A stretch of 64,000 nucleotides of DNA from Ridgeia piscesae (Eukaryota > Annelida > Polychaeta > Sabellida > Siboglinidae), in NCBI GenBank assembly GCA_025642075.2, contig JAODUO010001365.1:5001-69000 (forward strand). Reading direction: 5' to 3'. The notes under the pieces were generated by a model that saw only the letters and a list, made by a program, of their open reading frames with translations, had not been told where the DNA came from and did not search any database. Below are positions 31,455-45,844 of this stretch, in pieces. The translations under genes were made by a program, and so were the position numbers. The first letter of the stretch is position 1; each line of letters opens with the position of its first letter.

Positions 31455-34115
31455 TTATGACATGTTGTTATCGTGAATTGAAACAAGCAACGGAATGGTG
31501 TCGAATCGTCGTCGACATCTCTCCTGGTCGGGGTCATTCAGCAGGGTATCGCGCATGCGCCGCCAGAATGTGTCATGCGCACTCTCGTCTCCGTCTTCCA
31601 CGCCGTCCCACGTGATCTGGATCGAGGGAGAATCGGGCAGCAGGAGTTGTCTCAGACGACGGGGAACGGAAGTAGGTTGGATGTCGTCGAATAAGACAAA
31701 GATGTACTTGGACAGCGGCTTGCTGCTGTCGAGCGCCGTCGCCAGGTAGTTCATGCAGTCGCTGTCGTCGATGAACTCTCGCGTCAAACACACGACCACC
31801 TTGTCGCTGCTCTGGAAACCGCGCACGAAGTTGTGAATTTTCGAGGCTCCGCCGAGGTCGTCGCGATCGCCAACGTAGAGGCGCAAGCCCCACTCGTCCT
31901 CGGCTCGAGGCAGCAGACGCGTGCACACCCAGCGCGAGATTCTCGCCACGCCGCCCTCTTGGTCGCGAGAGTTGAAAGCATGGATGAAGTAGAGCACCAA
32001 CGCGTCGTGGTTGTATTCATGGCATGTAGCGCCTTGACCTTGTCGCCAGCACAGGGTCACGTGATACTTAATGTACCAGCGATGATATCTCACTATCGAT
32101 AACACAATAACACATATCACGATTCCGAAAATGATCAGCCCAAAAACGGCTAGCTCGTTGTCAGCAACGTCACATCCGGTCTCAAATTCACCCATCGGTA
32201 TCGCAGTCAACAACATGTGTCTATCGGAACCGTGTAAACACGTCAGTTTGTCCAGGTCCGTCAGTCTTACTTGTGTCGTACGAATCCAACGCACAAAAGA
32301 CACCGACTCACAATTACACGTTAGCGTGTCTCCTTGCAAATTCACCTCTAATGGTCGTCTTTGAAAGAGCTCGTCCAATTTAGATGTGAATATACCAGAC
32401 AAACGAAACAGGCGATTTTCGCTCACATCAATATATTCCAACATTGTCATACGGCGGATATTCAAATCAAATTGAGTGAGTTCGTTATTCGCAAGGTTCA
32501 GTCGCCTCAGACGCGTGCATCGCTGAAAAGCCACTGGGCTGATGCTTCTAAGTTTGTTATGTGACAAGTTGATATCCTCAAGGCGGATAAGATGTATGAA
32601 TGTCTCTCCGAAGTCTGACCCAGATACGCCCAGATTATTGTGGGATAGATTAAAGAACCGCAATCGCGGATATTCTGACATGTATCCTATGATATGTTGC
32701 AATTTTCCATGACTTATGTCAAAGATTTCAAGACGACTCCGACCTACCACGTGACATGTGACACACGGTGGAAGTGTAAACTTATTGTATGACACGTTCA
32801 AAAAACGAATGTTGGACAGGCAATAATCGCCCAATTCCCCTCCACGTAATTTGAAACTTAAGTCTACGAGATACAGATACTCCAGTGAATGCGGAAACAA
32901 AATATTGACGAAGTCTTCACCGCAAGGGTTTCTGGGAGTCTGCTCCTGGAGCTTTGAGAGCGCAGCGGGTGGAGCCGGGAAATAGTCGTCAACGCTGAAT
33001 CTGTCCTGTCGCGAGTGGCAATATAGGCTCTCGTAATTTTCATCATAAGACTGAGTTGTCATATGCGAATAACTGAATAATTGCACATTCGGAAAAGCTT
33101 TACTCGGAGACATGAAAGACGGTGATAAGTCGGTCGGCGAATTGTAGTCCATAACGAACGCTCGCAGCTCTTTCAAACATCCAACATAATTGAATGACAT
33201 GGTGCTGAACTTATTCTTTCTGACACTGAGGCGACGGATTCGACGCCAGAATCCGGAACAGAAGGCGGACTCGTTAAACACGGAAACAGCCGGACTGGTT
33301 CCATCCAGAACGACGTTTTCGACGCTCGTATTCGTGGTCGTCGCTAGGGCCGCCACTTTCGCATCGAATGAGAGGTGGTCGTTGCAAGCCAGGATCAACG
33401 ATCGTAAATTTGACATGTGAGAAAAGGCGCCTGCCTCGATTTCTTGCACATCACGCATATTTCGGATAGATAGTGTGGTTATATTTGACGTTCGTATGCC
33501 GTCAAGCATGGCTGTGGTGATCTTCCGGAGATACCATCTGCACTTGTTCAACTCGAGCGTCTCGAGTCGAGACAGACGTGTATATTCGGCCGGGATGGTG
33601 GCGTCACCTATGGCGCTGAGTGACAGCACTCGCAGCTCACGTGTGTATGACACGAATTCTGTCGGGTATGACGTCAGCGGAAGTCCGCTCAATAAAAGTA
33701 CACGCAGTGATTCCAGTCCGACGAACGTATCTCGCGTAAATGACGTGATTTCATTGTTCCTCAGATCCAGTCGTTCGAGATAACGCAGATGTAGGAAACA
33801 CCGACATTCTAGACTGCTGATTGAGTTGTTGGACAATATTAAAACGCGCAAATACCGAATGTTCACGAAGTCATCTTTGCGAATTAGTGATAGTTTGTTT
33901 CCGCCAAGATCTAACTGGGTGACGTTATTACTTAAGTATGTTGGTACTCTAAGTAGTTCACGTGACCGACAATCTGCCTTGACGTAGGAGACACTTTCTC
34001 TCGTGTTGTTTGAATGTCCACCGGAAGTGCGTGTCTCGTCACAGAGTCGTCGGGAATTCAACATGGAGAGATTACAGAGTAAGGTCACGAGTGTCAATGT
34101 TCGTTGCATCGTCAT
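31455..34115 (-). CDS. Toll-like receptor, intact (LRR, TM, TIR)
   Basis: Start ATG at 34,115 (MTMQRTLTLVTLLCNLSML, signal peptide), giving 886 residues. Upstream in-frame codons run into a GT microsatellite and are not coding. Layout: LRRs at about 50-590; single LRR-CT cysteine cluster starting CNCESVSFVRW near 593; TM near 652-675 (FGLIIFGIVICVIVLSIV); TIR at about 704-860. TIR boxes are DALVLYF, RDDLGG and FW; as in the + strand copy, the BB-loop Pro is replaced by Gly. An acceptor (CTTTACAG) ends 28 nt before the ATG, consistent with a spliced 5'UTR exon in the conserved block at 35,232. Expected role: pattern recognition and TIR-adaptor signalling in innate immunity. The TIR core is almost identical in DNA to the + strand gene. 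Confidence 0.96.
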   Translation of the reverse strand: MTMQRTLTLVTLLCNLSMLNSRRLCDETRTSGGHSNNTRESVSYVKADCRSRELLRVPTYLSNNVTQLDLGGNKLSLIRKDDFVNIRYLRVLILSNNSISSLECRCFLHLRYLERLDLRNNEITSFTRDTFVGLESLRVLLLSGLPLTSYPTEFVSYTRELRVLSLSAIGDATIPAEYTRLSRLETLELNKCRWYLRKITTAMLDGIRTSNITTLSIRNMRDVQEIEAGAFSHMSNLRSLILACNDHLSFDAKVAALATTTNTSVENVVLDGTSPAVSVFNESAFCSGFWRRIRRLSVRKNKFSTMSFNYVGCLKELRAFVMDYNSPTDLSPSFMSPSKAFPNVQLFSYSHMTTQSYDENYESLYCHSRQDRFSVDDYFPAPPAALSKLQEQTPRNPCGEDFVNILFPHSLEYLYLVDLSFKLRGGELGDYCLSNIRFLNVSYNKFTLPPCVTCHVVGRSRLEIFDISHGKLQHIIGYMSEYPRLRFFNLSHNNLGVSGSDFGETFIHLIRLEDINLSHNKLRSISPVAFQRCTRLRRLNLANNELTQFDLNIRRMTMLEYIDVSENRLFRLSGIFTSKLDELFQRRPLEVNLQGDTLTCNCESVSFVRWIRTTQVRLTDLDKLTCLHGSDRHMLLTAIPMGEFETGCDVADNELAVFGLIIFGIVICVIVLSIVRYHRWYIKYHVTLCWRQGQGATCHEYNHDALVLYFIHAFNSRDQEGGVARISRWVCTRLLPRAEDEWGLRLYVGDRDDLGGASKIHNFVRGFQSSDKVVVCLTREFIDDSDCMNYLATALDSSKPLSKYIFVLFDDIQPTSVPRRLRQLLLPDSPSIQITWDGVEDGDESAHDTFWRRMRDTLLNDPDQERCRRRFDTIPLLVSIHDNNMS

Positions 34116-34215
34116 GCTGTGGAACTTTACATGTACATCTTCCTGTAAAGTGGAGGAACTCTCATTAGAAAAGCGTAGTGAAATCCATTCGACTGATATA
34201 ATAGACCCATAAAAT

Positions 34216-34608
<393 letters not shown>

Positions 34609-34714
34609 CGCGGTTGTGCAAGGGTGTACGTACGGTGTACGCTTGCTGGCATGATTGAGAGAATAGCTGAGTGAATGAGCGTGTGATTAAGTAAGTGACG
34701 TAGTGAGTGACTGA

Positions 34715-34895
34715 CTAACTGAGTGAGTGAGTGAGTGAATGAGTGAGTGAGTGAGTGAGTGAGTGAGTGAGTGAGTGAGTGAGTGAGTGAGTGAGTGAGT
34801 GAGTGAGTGAGTGAGTGAGTGAGTGAGTGAGTGAGTGAGTGAGTGAGTGTGTGAGTAAATAAGGGAATAAATATATAATTGATTGAGTGAGTGAG
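34715..34895. repeat. (GAGT)n tetranucleotide tract
   Basis: The main tract is 34,715-34,855, with a few further units to 34,895. It is the reverse-strand counterpart of the CACT/CATT tract upstream of the + strand TLR. Confidence 0.95.
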
Positions 34896-34929
34896 TGCGT
34901 CTTAGAATATAGTAAAGTACATATCAACA

Positions 34930-35510
34930 TTTCACCGACGGAGCCTATATTCGCTACGCATGGCTGAACGGGCGTCGCAAGATAACAAACATAGCTTATA
35001 TACATTCCTACGTAGATTGCAAGCAAAAACAATAACAACAACAACAGCAGCAGCAACGACAACAACAATAGCAACAACACATCCCACCATATACGTGTTG
35101 TATGTCCACGTTAGTGACTGATAAACAACGAAGCAGTGTGGATATGTCGCGACAAGCGGCCTCGGTGAGCGACAGAAGCAGTTGTACGTCGCTGTGACGA
35201 CAAGCGTCAGTGTAACACGCATTTAGCTCACCTTGACCCGACCAAACACCGGTGTGTTACTGAGCCTACGGTCCGGTGATGGATATCGCAGGTTCGACGA
35301 TAATAGACGTGAGGATACCGTGCGTTGTACTGTTTAACCGTACCAAGAGAACCTGTTACTGGTCTCGCTAGACAGCACTGGCCTTCCACTGTTTTGTAAC
35401 ATGACCGAAATACTCGACATCAAGTCTGGCCTATATGGAACACAAAGGTCTTATTGACTGAAAGCCTTTACCTAGGTCAACTTTCACCGTTCACCGCACC
35501 AGAGGTCAGA
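34930..35510 (-). promoter_or_regulatory. Putative promoter and non-coding exon 1 of the - strand TLR, copy C
   Basis: Reverse complement of the block at 5,480-5,985 and 10,075-10,590. The donor TCAAG/GTGAGC is conserved at 35,232/35,231. A TATA-like CATATAGG lies near 35,432. It resembles copy A more than copy B at its far end (CTAGGTAAAGGCTTTCAGTC). Homology stops near 35,505. Confidence 0.55.
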
Positions 35511-36137
35511 GCACAGTTAAACTTCCTGGTGTGGTCCATACGAATGTAGCATCTTAATAATTGTGTCATTTGACTTATGAAAAATTGTTTTTTATGTGAA
35601 ATGAGTACAGTAGGGCAGGCATATTAGTAGATTCAGTGCAAGTATGTATCTGCAATGTAATGACGCGTGTTAGGCAGATTGTAGATTGTATGATTTTTGT
35701 AATTTTCTACATGACCCTGCAGATGCAAAACAAAGGCTAAATGTTATCAGTATTATATAAATATGCATGCATTTTAAAAGAGCCTGAGATAAGTGATTTT
35801 GTCGAAATTTGATCAGCATATTGACTGTGTAGAAATACAAAATATTTCTCATATACAATGTCCTTATAATTTGATAAAACGTTAACATTGCCGCTAATGG
35901 GAAAACTAACAATGGTCTGTGCCCACCAGCTATTAATGCGCAGTAACCGCACAGTGTATAAAGTCATGGCCAGTTGGTGAAATACATTACTTACAAAAGT
36001 GTAACCGTCTTGATATTTAATTACTTTTTTTCTCAGCCTGCCAGCGTCAAGATCAAATAGACGTTGTGTGACATAGTATAATTGTTCACTTTATATCACC
36101 GTGGCTATCTAAGGGGTGAGACCTTTACTGTAACAAC
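35511..36137. other. Non-coding stretch, nothing recognised
   Basis: Overlapping minus-strand ORFs of 76-80 codons lie at 35,670-35,967. No domain is recognised and the base composition is A+T-rich. Confidence 0.35.
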
Positions 36138-36543
36138 CACGGGCGTCGATCGGTGGGGGACGGGGGAATTGTCCCCCCCCCACTTTTCAGTTCAGAAAAA
36201 TAAAATGGCGGGGCATGTAGCCTGACTCACCACTCGCTCTCTCAAAAGCCGCTACATATGACTAGTAGCTAGACAATAAACTCGTGATATGAAATTCCGA
36301 CCACACATTAGAAAATCGACTAGATAAATTGCTTGGCTGGGCCCGGTCGCGGCCCGGCCACAGCGCGCAACTTAATGTTACTTTAGTAAATAATCATCAT
36401 GCCGGTGTAGCGCTTACATTTTTCCGGCGTTATAAACGATACGATTGACGATTGACGATTCTGCGCATGCGCGATAAATATAAAATCATTAATGTGCAGC
36501 GAAAGCACAATGCATTTATGGTATATATACTATGGGTGTTGTT

Positions 36544-36622
<79 letters not shown>

Positions 36623-37160
36623 CCTCTCTGCAAAGTTATTTGTCGCAAATTAACACGAAGCAAACAAGTTTTGAGGCATGGTTTGAGAGCAAGCGTAAAT
36701 CACGTGACTATAGTGCGCCAAAATCCGCGACAGACAGTGATTTAAACAAACGTAAGATGTTATTGTATTGAACGACATTTTAAGCAACTCTTCACAGTAA
36801 TCATCACAGGAGAGTTAACGAACAGCTCGTGGCATTTATACCAAAAATGCTTTGTCGTTTCGCTGCACATTGGTGATTTTACATTTACCGCGCATGCGCA
36901 GAAACGTCAATCGGAAAGTTTATAACGATCGGAAAAAATGTAAGCGCTGCCGGGCTTTATCAGATTGCATCCTTGTGTTGATATTAGTAGGTTCTAGCCA
37001 TAGAGCACATTATAAATTATGAAATTTTTGTTTCACTTTCACCCCTCGCCTAGCTGCTTGATGCTTATCGCCTACGAAAGAAGCGGCAGATTCCTGCATA
37101 TTCCCATTTGAGTTATGACAAATTTGTTTGCCAAAATGTAGGATTGGGAAGTTCTACACA
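36138..37160 (+). mobile_element. GGGCGTCGATC-ended element, copy 1 (right end missing)
   Basis: Starts CACGGGCGTCGATCGGTGG. Internal parts (ACTTTTCAGTTCA, TAGATAAATTGCTTGG, CATTTGAGTTATGACAAAT) recur in the same order in copy 2. It contains a nested inserted element at 36,409-36,948. Copy 2 begins directly after it in the same orientation. Non-coding. Confidence 0.65.
36409..36948. mobile_element. Nested MITE-like element with ~115-bp inverted ends
   Basis: The left end AGCGCTTACATTTTTCCG pairs with the right end CGGAAAAAATGTAAGCGCT. Pairing continues inward over about 115 bp (for example CTGCGCATGCGCG and CAATGTGCAGCGAAA against their complements). A (TA)n tract lies inside (36,549-36,620). 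The empty site survives in copy 2 (CATCATGCCGGGCT near 37,434). GCCG flanks both sides, a possible 4-bp target duplication. No ORF. Confidence 0.8.
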
Positions 37161-38165
<1,005 letters not shown>

Positions 38166-38349
38166 TGCATTTATATCGAAGGCATATTTTCGTGTCGGCG
38201 CGAACATCTGTAATTATTCACGCAATTATTGAGTGTTAATATAAAACCGTTAGTATATGTGTTGTCATATTTAAAATAATTATAACAGATATATATATAT
38301 ATATATATATTAATCATTAACATGCATTTAAAACATATAGTTATATTTT

Positions 38350-39960
38350 TATCACACACATTTTATTTTCGCAATTAATTGTGCTCCCTTGCCAATAATT
38401 ATTATGACATGCTTTTAAAACATTTATTTTCATTTTAACTACATACCTTTATTTTATATTTTTTATTTTTACCGTCATGTCCAAACAATTTCATACAAGT
38501 TATACATGAAAATATAAACGAAATGAAAATAAACAGTAAAACCCTTAAATATACAATAATTTGCAAAAGGCTAGCTGGTAAAGATACAGTATATATAACT
38601 ACATTACTTGAAGAAGAAATATGTAAAGACATTTTAATTTCAAAACAAACAACTGATAATACTAATTATTAATAAATAGACAAGAAAATATCTATTGGTA
38701 GACATTTAAAAATAATAAGACAATACAAAACGTAATCACGAATATTATGATCTGGAGAATCACTGATATTCATAACTGGACATTAAGAGTCAGGTTGAAA
38801 TAATAGTAATGCTTATCTGTTAACTCTTAAATGTAATATATTTATGACATCATTCAACTCAACATTAACTTATGCAAGGCTGGCTTGTAAAGTACAATGT
38901 GAACATATCTTTTATATAACCTGACAAATAAACATGTCATACTCACTCCTAGTCTTATAATGAGTAAATATATATTGTAGTGCCATGAACAAAACATACG
39001 ACAGAGGCAAATTATCTACCAAGAAAAACAATACAAGTTATACAATAATACTATTGTAAACACAATTGCTGTAACACAATCAGAACACACTCATTGTATG
39101 AGTGAACAGTATTGCAATGAAGCACACGTAATTTCATTTCACTGCAACTAAGGCTGTTTTGTTACACAAAGATATTGCTAGTGTAAAACGTTGAGAATTT
39201 GCAACACACACTTACAGTTGTATATAGCAAGCTGCAGTGCTATAAGTTCATTCTACACATACACACAATATCAACAATGAACATAAATGACAAGCAGACT
39301 ACCACAGTGCTGTTATGATTTACCCAAAAAAAATTATTTTCTATGTGTGGAAATGGAATTAATGAAACCTGTTACTCACACACATTTGATTGAGGTAAAC
39401 AATGCAATAAATGTAGTGCTTTTTAGCCAAAGCAATGCTTGCAGACACAACATATGCAAGGTTGTGTGGTGCTTGCCTCTTCTTCTTCTTTTTCTTCTTT
39501 TCTTCTTCTCGCAAGGACTTGTTGAAGTAAAGTTTTCTTTTTACATGTTTTTTTCATCAATTAATGTAGTTGTATATTCTGTATGTCCACGTGGTACTTT
39601 ACAAGCTAGCCTTGTGCAATTTATTTTATATGTAAGAGTTTTATTGTTTATTTTTATTTCTTTTATATTCTCCTGTATGATTGTACGGAAAGTATTGGAA
39701 ATGACTGTAACAAATAACATTGATATAGTAAAAATGTAAATAAATGTTGTTTTAAATGCATGTCATAATAATTAGTAGTAAGTGAGCACAATTAATTGCG
39801 AAAATAAAATGTATGTAATAAAAATGTAAATAAATGTTTTAAATGCATGTCATAATTATTAGCAAGTGAGATTAATTTTTTTGCGAAAATAAAATGTATG
39901 TAATAATGAAATAAATGCACGTGATAATAATTATTAGCACTGCATCATAATCGAAACAAT
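38350..39960. mobile_element. Fold-back element: ~290-bp inverted arms around a ~900-bp A+T-rich core
   Basis: 38,350-38,640 and 39,530-39,830 are inverted copies (shared CAGCTAGCCT or AAGCTAGCCT, TTTTATTGTTTATTTT, GCATGTCATAATAATTA). The arms encode the same short hydrophobic peptide (LRVLLFIFISFIFSC in one, VRVLLFIFISFIFSC in the other). Beyond the right arm, an approximately 75-95-bp unit (AAATGCATGTCATAAT ... GCGAAAATAAAATGTATG) is repeated three times to about 39,955. No transposase ORF is found. Confidence 0.65.
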
Positions 39961-40662
39961 ATCGTATCTTCGGCTATTTACCCTCTCATTCTACTAATAC
40001 AGTTTTTACACCTAGATTCTAACGATCTTGTATGCGGGAGAAAAACAGCGCGTAATGTTTTAAATAGGTCAGTTCGCTCAGTTCACTTTGCGAGCGTACT
40101 GGTTGGTTTTGTGTATTCCTCGATCCGACGACGCTCCCGCCTGCCAAGTCGCACTGTCAAGTGCACGTGGCGCGTGTTTACTTCCAGCAACCAATCGCAA
40201 AGCAGATAGCATTGCAAGCAGTGCCTTAACCAAATTTGTATCCGGAAAGGCGAAGTCGCCACCCGACCACACGCGAACCATCCGTAAACACGTGAAGTTG
40301 GTCTTGTACTGAAAACCGGGAGAACTGCATTTCAACAAATCCATGCTTTCGATCGAACACTTAAGTCATTTGTTTGTAGCAACTGTCATGTTCAACGCGA
40401 TAGAGGTTGCTAATTATACGTTGTCAATAAGTGCGTTCTTGCGCCGGACCAAGAACATACCATACCATTGTCGGAGGCCGCACGTTAGTCTAAGAATGTC
40501 CACGGCAGTGAAGCATTGCATTGTCTGTGTTAAACTGACAATGAAACATGACAGGTATTACACACGGACAAAACAAGTTTGTCTTGAGTAGCACAAGTAG
40601 CTTCGCTCTTCTTGTCGAATGTGCAATTACCCATGACCGTACCGAATTGCGGCTTAATTAGA
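39961..40662. other. Non-coding stretch, nothing recognised
   Basis: ORFs of 74-88 codons on both strands at 40,078-40,591 have no known domain. Confidence 0.35.
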
Positions 40663-40880
40663 ATGCCGGGAGGGGTGAAAAGGATTGGTGGGTGAAAGTA
40701 TGGAGGAAGAGGGGTGTAGAGGGACAGTGAGAAGGGAAATAGAAGAGAATAAAGAAAGTGAGGGAGTGGGAGAGGGCGAGGGGCCGCCAAGCAGGGAGGA
40801 AGGGAGAAAATGTTGAGTATTTTTAAAGGAAGGGATGGGGAGAGAGGCAAATCAGAAGGGAGACAGACAAAGTGAGATAA
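40663..40880 (+). repeat. Long purine-rich tract
   Basis: About 200 bp of almost only G and A (GGGAGTGGGAGAGGGCGAGG and similar). A second such tract lies at 41,653-41,745. Confidence 0.85.
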
Positions 40881-40984
40881 CCTCACAAACTTGTTCACTC
40901 TGATACATTGTGTTTCAGAACGAAAAATTATTGCAGCGCTACTCATTTGTGCATTTCATTTATCTATTTACTAAAAATGGACAC

Positions 40985-41284
40985 TGAACGGTTTAAATAT
41001 TAATAATAATAAAGGTTTTATATAGCGCTAATTCCCGCATGGCGGATCGATGCGCTGCACAAGAAATATACAAAATGTATAGTAATAAATAGAAATGTAA
41101 ATTATATAAATTAATATAAATCATGTTTTTTGGTTTTAAGATGTACTTGTAAACCTTTGTATGTAAATTATATAAATTAATTTAAAATAAAGTAAGCACT
41201 GCTTTTAAGATGTATGGTACTAAAACTTGGTATGTTAATTATATAAATTAATATAAAATTAAAACCTTTACTAAAACTGTGTAC

Positions 41285-41346
<62 letters not shown>

Positions 41347-41620
41347 CTATAAATTAATCTAAAACATAAACACTGATTAAAACGTGTATCACACTAAAAA
41401 GAAATTCGAAAGCAATGTCCGTCATTTCAAAACAATTTGAGTTAATTGAAATGTATAATAAAAAGATATGTCTTTAAACACTTTATAAACATACATAATG
41501 TCCCGGATGCACGAATGTTCACAGGTAATTCATTCCACAGTTGATGTGCTGCTGCGCCAAATCACCAATACACTTCTTTATAATGGTATTCTATTTACGG
41601 GATTATATAGATGGGTGATA
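40985..41620 (+). repeat. Dispersed repeat starting AATAAT..TTTATATAGCGCT
   Basis: The start TAATAATAATAAAGGTTTTATATAGCGCT and the end near ATTCATTCCACAG match a repeat pattern I recall as common in marine invertebrate genomes. It is interrupted by internal A+T-rich duplications and a (TA)n tract at 41,286-41,341. A relative lies at 57,125-57,215. Confidence 0.5.
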
Positions 41621-41652
41621 TTAGCACTAACAAACATTATTCTGCTGATGCA

Positions 41653-42762
<1,110 letters not shown>

Positions 42763-42819
42763 AGAAAAGAAAGGGAGATGTGCATGATCCGGGAAAACAT
42801 TGAGGCACTACGTTGCTAA

Positions 42820-43185
42820 GCCATATGATGAAGTTGCTGGAAAGAATCTGGATGGCATAATAAGAGCAATAGTGTCAGGGGAAATCGGTGAAGAACAGGT
42901 GGAGTTTAGACAAGAAAGAGGAACGACGCATGGGATGTTTGTCCAGAGGTAGTTAGTAGAGAAGAAACTGGAAAGACAGGAGGATATGGCAATTAGATTC
43001 GTATTCCTGGAGAAGGCCTAGGCTACAATCCCAAGAGAAATTACAATGGGAACACTGAGGTGGGTGGGGGTCCCAGAGGGGGAAGTCAGGTTGGTGGAGG
43101 GGATGTATGAGGACACAAAGAGCAGGGTGCTGTGTGAACCGGGAGTGTCAAGAGAATCCAAAGTGAGTGTTCAGTTAAAAGAGGT
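42820..43185 (+). pseudogene. LINE reverse-transcriptase fragment
   Basis: Across two frames it reads EQVEFRQERGTTHGMFVQR, then FLEKA (with the catalytic Asp changed), TIPREITMGTLRWVGVPEGE and LVEGMYEDTKSRVLCEPG. This matches the fingers/palm of an endonuclease-bearing non-LTR RT of a different clade from the CR1-like pieces. A stop and frame change lie near 42,950-43,020. It ends at a SINE. Confidence 0.75.
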
Positions 43186-43189
43186 AAAG

Positions 43190-43470
43190 GTAAGTTCTTA
43201 TATAGCGGTTTGCTCAAAGCGCTTTACACTTTACTTCTCTGGCAGTCCTATTCAATCAGACACCATCTCTGGGAAGCATGCAGTCATATCCTTCAAATAA
43301 TGTGCGAAGGCTACTCGCACACATATCAGTCACTTGTCTATTGCCAGGTATTCATTTATACAGCTGAGTGAACTGGAGCAATGTAGAATGAAAACAATTG
43401 CCCAAGGTTTTAGCACCACAGCACATGATTCGAACCCGGGTCCTCTTAGTTGAACCTGATGGTCTAAAAT
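43190..43470 (-). mobile_element. tRNA-derived SINE
   Basis: In reverse orientation it carries a Pol III B-box (GGGTTCGAATC near 43,427-43,440) preceded by AAGAGGACCC. A body follows (CTTGGGCAAT, GTATAAATGAATACCTGGCA), and it ends in AAAGCGCTTTGAGCAAACCG and TATA near 43,195. The head is shared with a second copy at 63,930-64,000. It sits at the end of the LINE fragment. Confidence 0.75.
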
Positions 43471-44354
43471 GGACTAGTGATTTCCAAAAAAATACGGCGT
43501 TTATACAGGTACAAAAGAAGCCGATAAAAAGACTTCGGGAAAAGTGTTTTTTCTAATTTCGAAAAAATTGTGAACTATATAGCAGGATGGAATTATAATT
43601 TAGGGGTAAAGTATCACTATGCAATATGTGCTGTGCAGCTCCATTTGGCATATAGGGAGTCTTAACTCAGTACCAAACAAGGTGGTGAAAAATGTCCATT
43701 TCTTTGGAACAGTAAACCCGAAGCTTTGAAAAGAAAATCACTATTAAACACATTTACGGACGGAGGTCTTAATACAATTATTGTAGATATTAGAACTAAA
43801 ACAGAATGTCTATTTTTCAAAAAAAGTTCTTCAATTAATTAAGAGCATAACGCCAGGTGGACCTTCTTAGCAATATATTGGTTGGGTATACACCTCAAAG
43901 AGCATCTAGTTCTGTTCCGCCTTTACCCACCTTAAATGTCATGGTACTGGTTCACGTCCGGGAAATCTAGAAGGAGAGACAAGCCATCAATCGATGCCAT
44001 TTTGACGACTTTCAATGTTATTAGTAAGATCATTTCTTTCAAATTAAACCATTACTTAGAACTGTATCAGCTTAGAACATGTTCAATGCGATTCTTTGTA
44101 GTTCGACTTGCTCGGCGCAACATATTCGTCACATCCCATAATAGTTCGACGGACGCCCCACGAACGTCGCCCGGTACAAAATTATGCAACAGGAACAGGA
44201 GCGCCAGCAACCGATGTCGCTTCGATCAGCGCAGCAACTTGTCTCTTGTTTCGGCCGGCCGCATCTATTCACACCTCGAAGTGCTGACCCAGGGAATATC
44301 ATCGGGCAACAGGATCGTATTTACAAACACGCCGCACGCTGATATCATTGTACC

Positions 44355-44436
<82 letters not shown>

Positions 44437-45794
44437 AAACATGAATAAGCGATGTACATATTGAACTTTGCAGATACTGTATAGACTCTGCAACTTGACG
44501 CATATACAATACAGTATTCGCCTTCTTATACGGCCCCCTCGCCATCGGCCACCCGGATTATACGGCCACATTTTCATTGCAATAGGGCCTGCAAGTGGCG
44601 TGACTCCGCGCGATTGGTGCTTATTGGGGACTAAGTGAGACTAATTGGGAAGAGGACACAAGAATAATATTCTTACGATGAATGATAGTTGTAGCTTCCG
44701 ACTGATGAATACTAGGAAAATCAGTTCATAAATATCTTGTGTTATACGTTTCTTATCTTAAATGTCCGATTTAATATTGAGTGTATCACACTATCATAGA
44801 CACGTAGCGATTTACGTTGTACAGATAATAGACACGATATGTTAGACCGTATGTGTCTTTTACGGAATTTGCGTTTTACATTGCTGTACGTTGTGGTTTC
44901 GATAAGCACTTATATCTGACAAGTTGTCTAAATTCACATGATCATAACACATGTATACGTTTGGCCCAAACAGGTTGTACTGCGCAAAAACTGACACTGT
45001 TCATTATTAGTCAAGATCGCCAAACACAAGTACTTGCCGCTATTGCCATGGCAACCACCATAATAATCGATTAAAATTCATGATTTCCGTGATCATTGTC
45101 ACCGGCAGTGTTCCATTGCTTCTGCTTGTAATAATCCTTCGGACAATATAACAGAAATACGCTATTTCGGAACAATTCGATTATTACGACCAAAACAAAA
45201 CAAAGCCCTATATGTTAACATGGAGTATATGGACCTACTGCCCCCAACTGCTCCCAGCCTCGTTTTCGCGCGCGAGACTTGCACGCCCTACAGCATTTTC
45301 TAATACAAACTGCTCTCACCATCGGCCACCCGGGTAACGTGAGCAATGATCACGGTTGGATGACGAATCTTCACCTCTTCAGCCAATCGCAAGTCAACAA
45401 CTGCAATCTTTAACTAACTACAAGTCAAAAACTTATTAAGAAGGCTTACCATACATATTCGTTGTTCTTGGCAAAACATCACATAGACGGTATTGTTGCA
45501 ATGTTAGATGTCTCGGATGTTGACAACGTATGTGTGTGCTTAAAAAGGAGCGGCCAGTTTGCCTTGAAACAGGGGCATTTATCGATGGTTCCCCTCATCA
45601 GATGCCATCTACCTTATAAGGTCACTTTGGGTTTGCTGAAGGGTTGGCCATATAGGAAGTGGACAACATACATACAATTTACAAGTACAATTTCTACCAC
45701 TCCACTGGTTAGGAGCAACAGTCAAAAATGTATTGTAAACAGCTCAAAATCATATAAACACACAAACACACACAAAAAACACCCACACACCCAC

Positions 45795-45844
<50 letters not shown>

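Noticed and set aside
40078..40591. ORFs of 74-88 codons on both strands
   Set aside because: Mutually overlapping, with no domain and no conserved counterpart in the window.
43936..44448. 170-codon ORF on the + strand
   Set aside because: Its last part is a TA microsatellite and the rest has no recognisable domain or splice context.
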